From: Scatosoma sp045588185
GTDB lineage: Bacteria; Bacillota; Clostridia; Christensenellales; Borkfalkiaceae
DNA: 33,229 nucleotides
Reading direction: 5' to 3'
NCBI GenBank assembly: GCA_045588185.1
Contig: JAZNDR010000004.1
Location: forward strand, 1-33,229
Shown: one piece after another, positions 1 to 5,717 of the stretch
Numbering within the stretch: the stretch's first letter is position 1
Layout of the letters: each line of letters opens with the position of its first letter
Program-made: the position numbers and the translations under genes
The notes under the pieces: generated by a model
Seen by the model: only the letters and a program-made list of their open reading frames with translations
Databases searched by the model: none
What the model was told of the DNA's origin: nothing

Positions 1-9
1 CTCCTTGGC

Positions 10-570
10 TCACAGAACGACATGGCTACGATCCGACTTCAAAGTGAAAAACAACGCGAGATACTGCCAGTGCTTCGGCTCGAACACGAGCAAGAACAGC
101 GTGCAAATCAACACGACGAACACCACCCCCCACGCATAAACGGAATGGAGTTTGCTCAATTCCCGTTCGGGATTTTCCGCGGGTATCGCTTCGATAATCG
201 GGCTCACGAGCACCTCTGCAAGTCCGCTTGCCGAGGAAAAGATAACCGTACCGAGAAGCAAACCCAAATAGACGAAATTCGGGAAAACCCAGGGCGCGCA
301 CGCAAAGATAATAAATCCTATTATCGCAAGCACGGGCATAAGCTTCACCGTTTTGTCGATATTGAATTTATGCGAAAAAAAGGAAAACACAAGGTCGATT
401 GTAAGCTGTGTAACGAAGTTGACAAGCACGAGTGTTCCCAAAAGGGAATAGGAAATTCCGTAAAGGGAACGGAAGGTCAAAAACAGAACGGGCGAAAGAT
501 TACTCACGACGGACATAGTGATATTCGCGGTATAGCACGCATATTTTAAGCGTTTGTATTTCTTTTCCAT
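10..570 (-). CDS. Truncated major facilitator superfamily transporter (N-terminal half)
   Basis: The 186-residue product is strongly hydrophobic, with about five membrane segments, and starts like an MFS sugar or drug permease. Such proteins normally run to about 400 residues with 12 segments, so only the N-terminal half is here. The reading frame looks normal up to the residues KHWQYLALFF and then runs through about ten unconvincing residues to a stop at position 10. None of the three minus-strand frames continues the family pattern across bases 1-50, so this is a real break or an assembly edge rather than one simple frameshift. I chose the ATG at 570 because GAGGAG lies just before it; an in-frame TTG further upstream has no such support. 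It follows the small membrane protein gene by 8 nt and is probably co-transcribed with it. The transported substrate cannot be told. Confidence 0.7.
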   Translation of the reverse strand: MEKKYKRLKYACYTANITMSVVSNLSPVLFLTFRSLYGISYSLLGTLVLVNFVTQLTIDLVFSFFSHKFNIDKTVKLMPVLAIIGFIIFACAPWVFPNFVYLGLLLGTVIFSSASGLAEVLVSPIIEAIPAENPERELSKLHSVYAWGVVFVVLICTLFLLVFEPKHWQYLALFFTLKSDRSHVVL

Positions 571-578
571 AATTCTCC

Positions 579-848
579 TCAATGCCGTTTCTTATAAAAA
601 ACGATACCTAAAACGATTTGCATAACCGAAATTACCACGGCAAACCCCAGCGGGAGTAAACCCCAAAAATTTTGTTTATCTACTATCAACGCAATTCCCC
701 ATATCGCAAGCGCGAATACGCCGACAAGCACGACGATCGCCAAAAGCGTGGCTATCGTTTTATGCTTCTTCGTAATGTTCTTTTCGGGAACGACGAGCAT
801 CATCAATTCCATATAAATTTCTAAAAATATTTCAATGAGAATATCCAT
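579..848 (-). CDS. Small two-helix membrane protein of unknown function
   Basis: The predicted product has 89 residues. It has an amphipathic N-terminus (MDILIEIFLEIY), a lysine-rich stretch (KNITKKHKT), then two hydrophobic segments at about residues 32-54 and 61-82, ending in basic KKRH. From memory, short Firmicutes membrane proteins with an M-[DE]-x-[IL]-x-E-I-F-type N-terminus and the same layout exist, but no function is known to me. The start at 848 is preferred because it preserves that N-terminus. It has no ribosome binding site and lies 6 nt behind a TATAAT box, so the message would be leaderless. An alternative internal ATG (MELMML) would shorten it by 12 residues. It precedes the MFS fragment by 8 nt. 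Confidence 0.6.
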   Translation of the reverse strand: MDILIEIFLEIYMELMMLVVPEKNITKKHKTIATLLAIVVLVGVFALAIWGIALIVDKQNFWGLLPLGFAVVISVMQIVLGIVFYKKRH

Positions 849-854
849 AGCGGT

Positions 855-883
855 ATTATAACACCTTTTTTTGAAAAAGTAAA
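855..883 (-). promoter_or_regulatory. Sigma-A-type promoter giving a probable leaderless transcript
   Basis: On the minus strand TTTACT (878-883) and a perfect TATAAT (855-860) are separated by 17 nt. Only six bases (ACCGCT) separate TATAAT from the ATG at 848, so transcription should begin at or next to the start codon. Confidence 0.65.
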
Positions 884-963
884 TCAGAAAATGCAAAATG
901 CAGGATTTAAAGAATACCTATTCGGCAAGAATTTGGTTACGCAAATAAAAATTTTTATCAAAA

Positions 964-1038
964 AGGCACTGCGAATACTCGCATAATCACCAAAAAAGGC
1001 GAACTCATAACGAGTTCGCCTTTTTTGGTGTAGTGCCT
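964..1038. terminator. Bidirectional terminator-like hairpin with an outer clamp
   Basis: Bases 988-1006 (CACCAAAAAAGGCGAACTC) and 1012-1030 are perfectly complementary, a 19-bp stem with the 5-nt loop ATAAC. The A6 and T6 runs in the stem give a U-tract on either strand, as in bidirectional intrinsic terminators. AGGCACT (964-970) and AGTGCCT (1032-1038) could add an outer 7-bp stem. It is oddly placed, between two genes that point away from each other. Confidence 0.65.
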
Positions 1039-1062
1039 AGCATAGTCTAAATGCGCACCGCA

Positions 1063-1068
1063 TATAAT
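1063..1068 (+). promoter_or_regulatory. TATAAT -10 box of tspO, 6 nt before the ATG
   Basis: A consensus TATAAT is followed by AATTTT and the tspO ATG at 1075. No good -35 hexamer is seen at the usual distance, so this is weaker than the divergent promoter, but the spacing to the start codon is identical. Confidence 0.5.
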
Positions 1069-1074
1069 AATTTT

Positions 1075-1536
1075 ATGAAAAAAGCAAAACCTTATATCTT
1101 TTCCATTTTAATCGCTTTAACGGTCGGCGGTTTATCCGCTTTGGCAATAGCCAATAATATGAATGTTTACGATAAAATAAACGCCCCGCTGTTATCCCCG
1201 CCCGGTTGGCTTTTCCCCATAGTTTGGACGATATTATTTATTTTAATGGGGATTAGTTCAGCGATAATCTTCACAAGCGAATTCAAGCAAAAGGACGACG
1301 CACTTTTTATTTATGCCGTCAGCCTTGTGCTCAATTTTTCGTGGAGTATATTTTTCTTTAATATATTATCGTTCATTGTTTCTTTTATTATCCTTGTCGC
1401 ACTTTGGCTATCAATTATTATTACAATCATTAAGTATTACAAAATCAACAAACTTGCGGCATGGTTACAGCTCCCCTATTTGCTTTGGGTTACGTTTGCA
1501 GGATACCTGAACTTTGCAATCATTCTTTTAAATTAA
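1075..1536 (+). CDS. tspO: TspO/MBR family (tryptophan-rich sensory) membrane protein
   Basis: The 153-residue protein has the five-helix layout and length of the TspO/MBR family, which binds porphyrins and related tetrapyrroles in the membrane. Family signatures are visible: SPPGWLFPIVWTILFILMG near residues 40-60, NFSWSIFFFN in the middle, and AAWLQLPYLLWVTFAGYLNFAI at the C-terminus. The ATG at 1075 is preferred over an in-frame ATG at 1051, because MKKAKPYIFSILIAL matches the usual TspO N-terminus and the extra eight residues would be hydrophilic. There is no ribosome binding site, and the TATAAT at 1063-1068 would make the message leaderless. Its physiological role in anaerobes is not settled. 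Confidence 0.9.
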   Translation: MKKAKPYIFSILIALTVGGLSALAIANNMNVYDKINAPLLSPPGWLFPIVWTILFILMGISSAIIFTSEFKQKDDALFIYAVSLVLNFSWSIFFFNILSFIVSFIILVALWLSIIITIIKYYKINKLAAWLQLPYLLWVTFAGYLNFAIILLN

Positions 1537-1547
1537 TTTTATATATT

Positions 1548-1613
1548 CCTTCGTCCGAGCCACACGCAAACGCACCCCCAAAGGGGTGCGTTTGCGTGTG
1601 GTGCGGACGAAGG
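1548..1613. repeat. Very long hairpin ending in a tRNA acceptor-like sequence
   Basis: CCACACGCAAACGCACCCC (1560-1578) pairs perfectly with 1583-1601 around a CAAA loop. After a 2-nt mismatch (AG against TG) the outer arms CCTTCGTCCG (1548-1557) and CGGACGAAGG (1604-1613) add ten pairs. Read on the minus strand, 1613-1599 is CCTTCGTCCGCACCA, like the 3' end of a tRNA-Leu. It lies after tspO and may terminate it, though no U-tract follows on the plus strand. Confidence 0.75.
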
Positions 1614-1754
1614 TAATAAATCCGAACCTTTTTATCAACTCAAAGCATCTAAAAATCGTTGCATTTATTACGGAATAAACGGTCGATTTATTTTAAATTA
1701 AATTCCAAAGTTTAGATAACCCTTACAAATTTTCCAACGATACACCATTTTATA

Positions 1755-1783
1755 TTGATTTTTCTTTTAATCAGTGCTATAAT
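1755..1783 (+). promoter_or_regulatory. Promoter of the zinc-ribbon lipoprotein module
   Basis: TTGATT (1755-1760), a 17-nt spacer and a perfect TATAAT (1778-1783) form a good sigma-A promoter. The start point should fall near 1790, giving a leader of about 150 nt before the ATG at 1940. The bases 1614-1754 upstream are AT-rich and show nothing recognisable. Confidence 0.7.
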
Positions 1784-1790
1784 GATTACG

Positions 1791-1924
1791 CTACATATTT
1801 TAATATGCCTTTTCATAGGGAATACTATTGGTAAAAATGTATTCTCTCCCTTATGATTAGGTAAAATATGTAGCAATATTGAGAGATACGTTTTTCGGCG
1901 TATCCCTCGGGGTACGCTTTTTTA
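1791..1924 (+). promoter_or_regulatory. Structured 5' leader with candidate attenuator/terminator
   Basis: CTACATATTTTA (1791-1802) is exactly complementary to TAAAATATGTAG (1862-1873) and would close a 12-bp stem. Inside it GAATAC and GTATTC flank a hairpin loop. Next, GATACG (1885-1890) can pair with CGTATC (1899-1904), or GCGTATCC (1898-1905) can pair with GGGTACGC-type bases ending at 1917, the latter followed by TTTTTTATT. The two options exclude each other, as in an antiterminator/terminator switch. I could not match it to a known riboswitch class. Confidence 0.5.
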
Positions 1925-1939
1925 TTGGGAGTTATGCTT

Positions 1940-3004
1940 ATGAAAAAAATTTTAATCTTTGTTCTCGCTCTATTATCAATATTTTGTTTTGCCTCTTGTA
2001 AAGACACAAGTTCAATAATATGCCCTACATGCGGATATGAAAATGTATCTAATGCTAAATTCTGCCAATCTTGCGGAAAATCTGTTTCACCTTCCAATAA
2101 TGAAGATGATAATATAGAAACACAAAAACCTCACGAACATAATTTTAAGAGCACTATAACAGAGCCTACGTGTACAACCGCAGGTTATACTACATATACT
2201 TGCGAATGTGGAGCGACATACAAGGATGATTACAAAAATGCTACGGGTCATAAATGGAACGAAGCTATCTGCATAACACCTAAAATGTGCCCTGTATGCA
2301 AAGCAACTGAAGGAGAACCCGAAGGACATACTTTTGAAGATGGTGAGTGTATTTATTGTTATGAGGATGATCCTGATTATATTGCATTAACACTTACATC
2401 CGACAAGTATAACATTATTCTTGAAGAAAATAGTGATATTGTCTATATCACTATGATTGGTGGCGAAACTGTTACATATGATATAGCGGATACAAGTGTG
2501 GTCCGTTGCGAGTGGGGTGAGTGGGATGGTGATGTCATTTCTCTTACATTTACGCCTATTTCAAACGGAAATACCGTTGTTACTGTCTATATCAAAGGTT
2601 ATGATAAAAGTATTGAAATCAATGTTTCGGTAGAAATGCCTGAAACAACATTGACTATTGATGAATTGGGTAAGGAATACAAATATTATCCAACGTATGG
2701 TTCACTTGCTTATAATGTGAATGTGGTTAATTCCGCAACCTATACTGTAGATACAGGTCATTTAGATTATGATGGTACTGTAACTATAACAGTTGACTTG
2801 ATTGTTTCTATGACCGAGTATAATACGAGCTATGGGTATATCAACATAGATTATGAATTGTATAACGAAGCTGGCGTTTGCATTGAAACTGGATACGTTT
2901 GGGTTGATTTCAAGTATATAGGACGTTCCTACGCTTATAGCATAACATTCTTTGACTTAAAGCCCGGAGATTATACATTGAGATTCTACGATACTTACCA
3001 ATAA
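1940..3004 (+). CDS. Lipoprotein with an extracytoplasmic zinc ribbon and Cys/His-rich repeat
   Basis: The 354-residue product starts with a lipoprotein signal (MKKILIFVLALLSIFCFASC), giving a lipidated Cys20. A double CxxC zinc ribbon follows at once: CPTCG at 28-32 and CQSCG at 42-46. Next is a Cys/His-rich unit (EPTCTTAGYTTYTCECG ... GHKW) of a kind repeated in surface proteins of gut Firmicutes, and another CPVC/CIYC set near residues 115-140. The rest is beta-rich and probably Ig-like. GGGAG lies 8 nt before the ATG at 1940; TTG 1925 and ATG 1934 are too close to it. The function is unknown. It is followed 16 nt later by a 74-residue protein and forms a two-gene unit with its own promoter and terminator. 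Confidence 0.75.
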   Translation: MKKILIFVLALLSIFCFASCKDTSSIICPTCGYENVSNAKFCQSCGKSVSPSNNEDDNIETQKPHEHNFKSTITEPTCTTAGYTTYTCECGATYKDDYKNATGHKWNEAICITPKMCPVCKATEGEPEGHTFEDGECIYCYEDDPDYIALTLTSDKYNIILEENSDIVYITMIGGETVTYDIADTSVVRCEWGEWDGDVISLTFTPISNGNTVVTVYIKGYDKSIEINVSVEMPETTLTIDELGKEYKYYPTYGSLAYNVNVVNSATYTVDTGHLDYDGTVTITVDLIVSMTEYNTSYGYINIDYELYNEAGVCIETGYVWVDFKYIGRSYAYSITFFDLKPGDYTLRFYDTYQ

Positions 3005-3020
3005 TGCATTAGGAGAAGTT

Positions 3021-3245
3021 ATGAATAGCTTTATTACAAATGAAGGAAAAACCATATATTACAAGGTCGTTGATAATTACTCTGAAAAAGTGAGAGCTGT
3101 CAACGGCGTAGAGAAAATAGGTAGATATATTTATTTTTATGACGAAAAACAGAACTTACTCAAATGGAAAAGAATATACGGCGAGTATGACGAAATGCAA
3201 AATGTTTCCACAATAATGGCAAAAGAACTATATGAAAAAAACTAA
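3021..3245 (+). CDS. Small hypothetical protein (74 aa)
   Basis: This small soluble protein is rich in charged and tyrosine residues (for example GRYIYFYDEKQNLLKWKR), with no signal peptide, membrane segment or motif I recognise. A good ribosome binding site (AGGAG, 5 nt before the ATG) supports it as a real gene. It lies 16 nt after the zinc-ribbon lipoprotein and before a strong terminator, so the two genes are probably co-transcribed. Its beta-rich composition could suit a small structural or partner protein, but that is only a guess. Confidence 0.65.
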   Translation: MNSFITNEGKTIYYKVVDNYSEKVRAVNGVEKIGRYIYFYDEKQNLLKWKRIYGEYDEMQNVSTIMAKELYEKN

Positions 3246-3331
3246 ATGCCGAGGAAAATACAACTACATTGAATTTGTTGATATCCGCAAACTAAATTAT
3301 GCATGTAGAAAAATTAAAAACTTTTACACAA

Positions 3332-3374
3332 ATAGGCAGATGTCCAAGAACGTGGACATCTGCCTATCGTTTTT
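3332..3374 (+). terminator. Intrinsic terminator of the lipoprotein module
   Basis: ATAGGCAGATGTCCA (3332-3346) and TGGACATCTGCCTAT (3353-3367) form a perfect 15-bp stem with loop AGAACG, followed by CGTTTTT. Confidence 0.85.
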
Positions 3375-3380
3375 ATATAA

Positions 3381-3441
3381 CAAAAAAGAACCACCCGAAA
3401 GGTTCGGATAGTTCCCGTCTGGTGCGGACGAAGGGACTTGA
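3381..3441 (-). repeat. tRNA-Leu 3'-end fragment with downstream terminator (candidate att scar)
   Basis: Read on the minus strand, 3441-3420 is CTTCAAGTCCCTTCGTCCGCACCA-like (T-arm plus acceptor end with CCA). It is followed by a short GAACC/GGTTC hairpin and TTTTTTG at about 3381-3405. The remaining ~60 nt of a tRNA are absent, so this is not a gene. The 15-bp TGGTGCGGACGAAGG is repeated directly at 1599-1613. Tyrosine recombinases often use such tRNA 3' ends as attachment sites (established), so a scar is a fair inference. Confidence 0.5.
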
Positions 3442-3452
3442 AGCCTATTATT

Positions 3453-3493
3453 AAAACGCTGGAAGTCTTTAAAATAAAGGCTTCCAGCGTTTT
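3453..3493. repeat. Hairpin repeat family member 1 (inverted relative to members 2 and 3)
   Basis: AAAACGCTGGAAG (3453-3465) and CTTCCAGCGTTTT (3481-3493) form a perfect 13-bp stem around a 15-nt loop. The reverse complement of the loop, CCTTTATTTTAAAGA, nearly equals the loop at 5629-5643. It abuts the tRNA-end fragment. Confidence 0.75.
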
Positions 3494-3560
3494 CTGTCCT
3501 AATCCTGTTCCAAAATAAATTTGACTTTAACACAGACGGCTCCGAATCAAAAAACTGTTT

Positions 3561-3589
3561 CTAAAAGCCTTTGTCGTAAAGGCTTTTAG
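3561..3589. terminator. Bidirectional terminator-like hairpin
   Basis: CTAAAAGCCTTT (3561-3572) and AAAGGCTTTTAG (3578-3589) form a perfect 12-bp stem with loop GTCGT. U-tracts are weak on both sides. Confidence 0.55.
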
Positions 3590-3601
3590 TTTCCTGTTCC
3601 A

Positions 3602-3688
3602 TCACCCCTTGAACTGTGATGGCGTGAACATTTCAATATTCTCCTCATCATCACAAGCAAAAATATATAAATTCAACACCTTCGCCAT
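3602..3688 (-). pseudogene. Remnant of a small conserved-looking ORF (28 aa)
   Basis: The frame reads MAKVLNLYIFACDDEENIEMF and ends in PSQFKG. The same frame stays open upstream of the ATG for about a dozen codons (ending RRIPKE) but has no start codon or ribosome binding site. That suggests the 3' end of a decayed gene, perhaps once joined to the ORF at 3706-3813 before a frameshift. No family is recognised. Confidence 0.3.
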
Positions 3689-3705
3689 TTCTTTGGGAAT
3701 CCGTC

Positions 3706-3813
3706 TTAAAGCAACGTCTGCTGCTTGCGCAACAACTCTTCATTTTCACGCAATAATTCTAATATTCGCTCATTGTTTTTTATGATTTTTTCTTTTGTTG
3801 TTTCCAAACTCAT
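3706..3813 (-). CDS. Short coiled-coil peptide (35 aa), possibly a gene remnant
   Basis: The ATG at 3813 is preceded by GAGG at 7 nt. The product is an almost entirely helical, charged peptide (KEKIIKNNERILELLRENEELL) with heptad leucines, compatible with a short coiled coil. It ends just where the overlapping frame of the 28-residue remnant continues, so it may be the 5' part of a broken gene. It lies 39 nt after the ATPase stop on the same strand. Confidence 0.35.
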   Translation of the reverse strand: MSLETTKEKIIKNNERILELLRENEELLRKQQTLL

Positions 3814-3851
3814 TTTACCGCCTCTATTAACTCTCTACGAAATACAATCAG

Positions 3852-5204
3852 TTAATCAAGGATAATATTCTCTACCTGATTAGGCTTAAAAAACATAATG
3901 TAATAGATAGGCATATATACCGTTCCATTTTCCTCTACCCTAACTTCTCGAGCATTAGAGAATACTATACCCTTTTTTACATTATAGGTTTCATTCGAAA
4001 GGAACGTATTAATTGCTTTATGAATCGCATAATTTTTTCCCGATTTCACCTCAATCGGTAACGCCGAAAGCGCGTCGTAATCGTCAATTACAAAATCCAC
4101 TTCGCCTTTACTTCTTACGTCGTAATAAAATAAATCAAAACCGTGTGCTTTTAATTCCGTCGCTACCACGTTTTCGTAAACCGTTCCAAGGTTAATACTG
4201 CTTTTATCGTTAAGAATTGCCATAGGATTGTTCTTATATAGAATAGCTGTAAGAATACCAACGTCATTCATATACAATTTCAAGAGATTCTTTTTACTCG
4301 ACTGTATAACGGGGAATTTTGGCTCTTTAATTGCGTTTACGGAAAGAGCAATCCCTGCACTCGTCAAATACTCAAATTCATCCTGATAATGTTCATATAA
4401 TCCTTTGTTCTTGTTTTCAATGTTTTTGAATACAATTCGTTTCTTTTTATTCTCAAGATTAGAAGGAATCATATCGTAAATCTTTCGAATAACAAGTTTT
4501 TCCTCTTGATCGTATTTAGCAGCGTCTGCCGCATAATATTGGTGTATTTCTTCTTGAATCGCACGAATTTTTGCAATGTTTTTTGTTTCTACATAAGCAT
4601 TAACAGCATCAGGAAGTCCACCCACAAGAAGATATTTCTTAAATAAATCCAACAGTCGATTGTGCATCGCCTCATCTAAAGATTTTTCCGCCAGATAATA
4701 TTGCTTAAGCGTATTGATTGCAAAGTCGTTGAAACCGTTAGCTTTGATAAATTCCTCAAAATCAAGTGGATACATTCTTACAACGTGAATACTCCCCATT
4801 GGAATGGAGGAGGTCAAGGAAAGTGTAACTCCAAGCAATGAACCGCTGGCAATATAAGTAAATTTATCGTCTTGCCTTAAAAATTTAAGCATGGTGATTA
4901 ACTCAGGATACGTTTGAATTTCATCCAAAAAAATTAACGTGTTTCGTTTATCCCCCATTAAACCGCCATACTTTGTGCTCAACTTAAAATAGAAATCATT
5001 TACGGAAGTAATATTCGCAAATAATTGTTCACGCTTAAAATCTTCCATAAGATTGATTTCAATATAATTTTTGTACAACGCCTTACCAACGTAACGAATA
5101 ATATATGTCTTGCCAATTTGACGAGCACCATCAATAAGCATAATCTTATTTGAATTAGATTGTAAATGTTCACGGATCGTGGATTCAATCTTTCTAAATA
5201 ACAT
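3852..5204 (-). CDS. AAA family ATPase with DUF4143 C-terminal domain
   Basis: The 450-residue protein has the layout of the large AAA_14/DUF4143 family of Bacteria and Archaea. The Walker A motif GARQIGKT is at residues 26-33 and the Walker B LIFLDEIQTYPEL near 90-102, followed by the sensor-like ASGS. The C-terminal half has the DUF4143 pattern ending in GEVDFVID ... PIEVKSG, which resembles a PD-(D/E)xK nuclease core (D, E-x-K). Biochemical roles are not established; many members are solitary accessory genes and some sit in mobile regions. The ATG at 5204 has AGAGG 9 nt upstream; GTG at 5210 is too close. It has its own promoter and no operon partner. Confidence 0.9.
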   Translation of the reverse strand: MLFRKIESTIREHLQSNSNKIMLIDGARQIGKTYIIRYVGKALYKNYIEINLMEDFKREQLFANITSVNDFYFKLSTKYGGLMGDKRNTLIFLDEIQTYPELITMLKFLRQDDKFTYIASGSLLGVTLSLTSSIPMGSIHVVRMYPLDFEEFIKANGFNDFAINTLKQYYLAEKSLDEAMHNRLLDLFKKYLLVGGLPDAVNAYVETKNIAKIRAIQEEIHQYYAADAAKYDQEEKLVIRKIYDMIPSNLENKKKRIVFKNIENKNKGLYEHYQDEFEYLTSAGIALSVNAIKEPKFPVIQSSKKNLLKLYMNDVGILTAILYKNNPMAILNDKSSINLGTVYENVVATELKAHGFDLFYYDVRSKGEVDFVIDDYDALSALPIEVKSGKNYAIHKAINTFLSNETYNVKKGIVFSNAREVRVEENGTVYMPIYYIMFFKPNQVENIILD

Positions 5205-5235
5205 AATCACAAGCCTCTAATACGATTTCATAATG

Positions 5236-5264
5236 ATTATAGCACAATAAAGAAAACTTTTTAA
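5236..5264 (-). promoter_or_regulatory. Promoter of the AAA/DUF4143 ATPase
   Basis: On the minus strand TTAAAA (5259-5264), 17 nt and a perfect TATAAT (5236-5241) precede the ATG at 5204 by about 31 nt. Confidence 0.6.
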
Positions 5265-5376
5265 GTATTTTTACAGAAAAAAAATAGACCTTTTCAAACT
5301 TTTTAATTGCTTTTAGATAAACTTTTTCTTACTATTAATGAAAGACTTTTTAATAACGGCTAAATATAGCCAATTA

Positions 5377-5412
5377 AAAACGAGCGTTTTTCGCGTTAAA
5401 ACAGCTCGTTTT
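5377..5412. terminator. Terminator-like hairpin
   Basis: AAAACGAGC (5377-5385) pairs with GCTCGTTTT (5404-5412) over an 18-nt loop. A/T runs in the arms make it usable in both directions. Its partner gene is unclear. Confidence 0.5.
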
Positions 5413-5463
5413 CTTAATTTATTACAGCATTTATAATTTCGTACAAACAAAATTAGGTGTAAG

Positions 5464-5701
5464 GATTAACAGCCAGTTTTCTAAATTTTTCGAAATCGCT
5501 ATAATCCTTTATTTTAAAGGGTTTCAGCGTTTTATAAAATTCCAAGTTACCATTTGGTTACCACTTTTTAAAAATTCTTTTACACAGATTAACAGCCAGT
5601 TTCTTTAAATTTTCAAAATCGCTACAAGCCCTTATTTTAAAGTCTTGTAGCGATTTTATTAAAATCAAGTTTCCATTTAGTTACCGTTTTTTGAATCGAG
5701 T
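5464..5701. repeat. Tandem ~120-bp direct repeat with hairpin cores (family members 2 and 3)
   Basis: Two copies begin with GATTAACAGCCAGTTT (5464 and 5587) and run in register to about 5586 and 5701, including CTTATTTTAAAG and TTACC-containing tails. The hairpin at 5493-5533 is imperfect; that at 5615-5657 is a perfect 14-bp stem (AAAATCGCTACAAG) with a 15-nt loop and TTTT flanks. Apart from these repeats, the ATPase promoter and one hairpin, the gene-free stretch 5205-5717 shows nothing else. Confidence 0.8.
5615..5657 (-). terminator. Probable terminator of the 25-kb carbohydrate gene array
   Basis: The perfect 14-bp stem AAAATCGCTACAAG/CTTGTAGCGATTTT is the first strong hairpin after the stop of the last gene (5718). 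On the minus strand its arm ends in TTTT followed by GAAAATTT. Confidence 0.55.
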
Positions 5702-5717
5702 TTTAATAGTGGTTCAA

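Noticed and set aside
22..549. 175-codon plus-strand frame
   Set aside because: Antisense to the MFS fragment, with the basic, low-complexity composition typical of shadow frames.
1791..1924. Known riboswitch (purine, SAM, fluoride, T-box)
   Set aside because: No matching conserved core sequence for these classes was seen; only the stem arrangement is riboswitch-like.
1825..2097. 90-codon minus-strand frame across the leader and lipoprotein start
   Set aside because: It overlaps the signal peptide coding region antisense and has no ribosome binding site or recognisable feature.
3420..3510. A tRNA-Leu gene
   Set aside because: Only the T-arm and acceptor 3' end are present; the bases that should hold the anticodon and D arms are a hairpin repeat instead.
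5464..5701. Integron attC sites or a CRISPR-like array
   Set aside because: Only two diverged tandem copies, no integrase gene, no RYYYAAC/GTTRRRY core pair and no short repeats with unique spacers.
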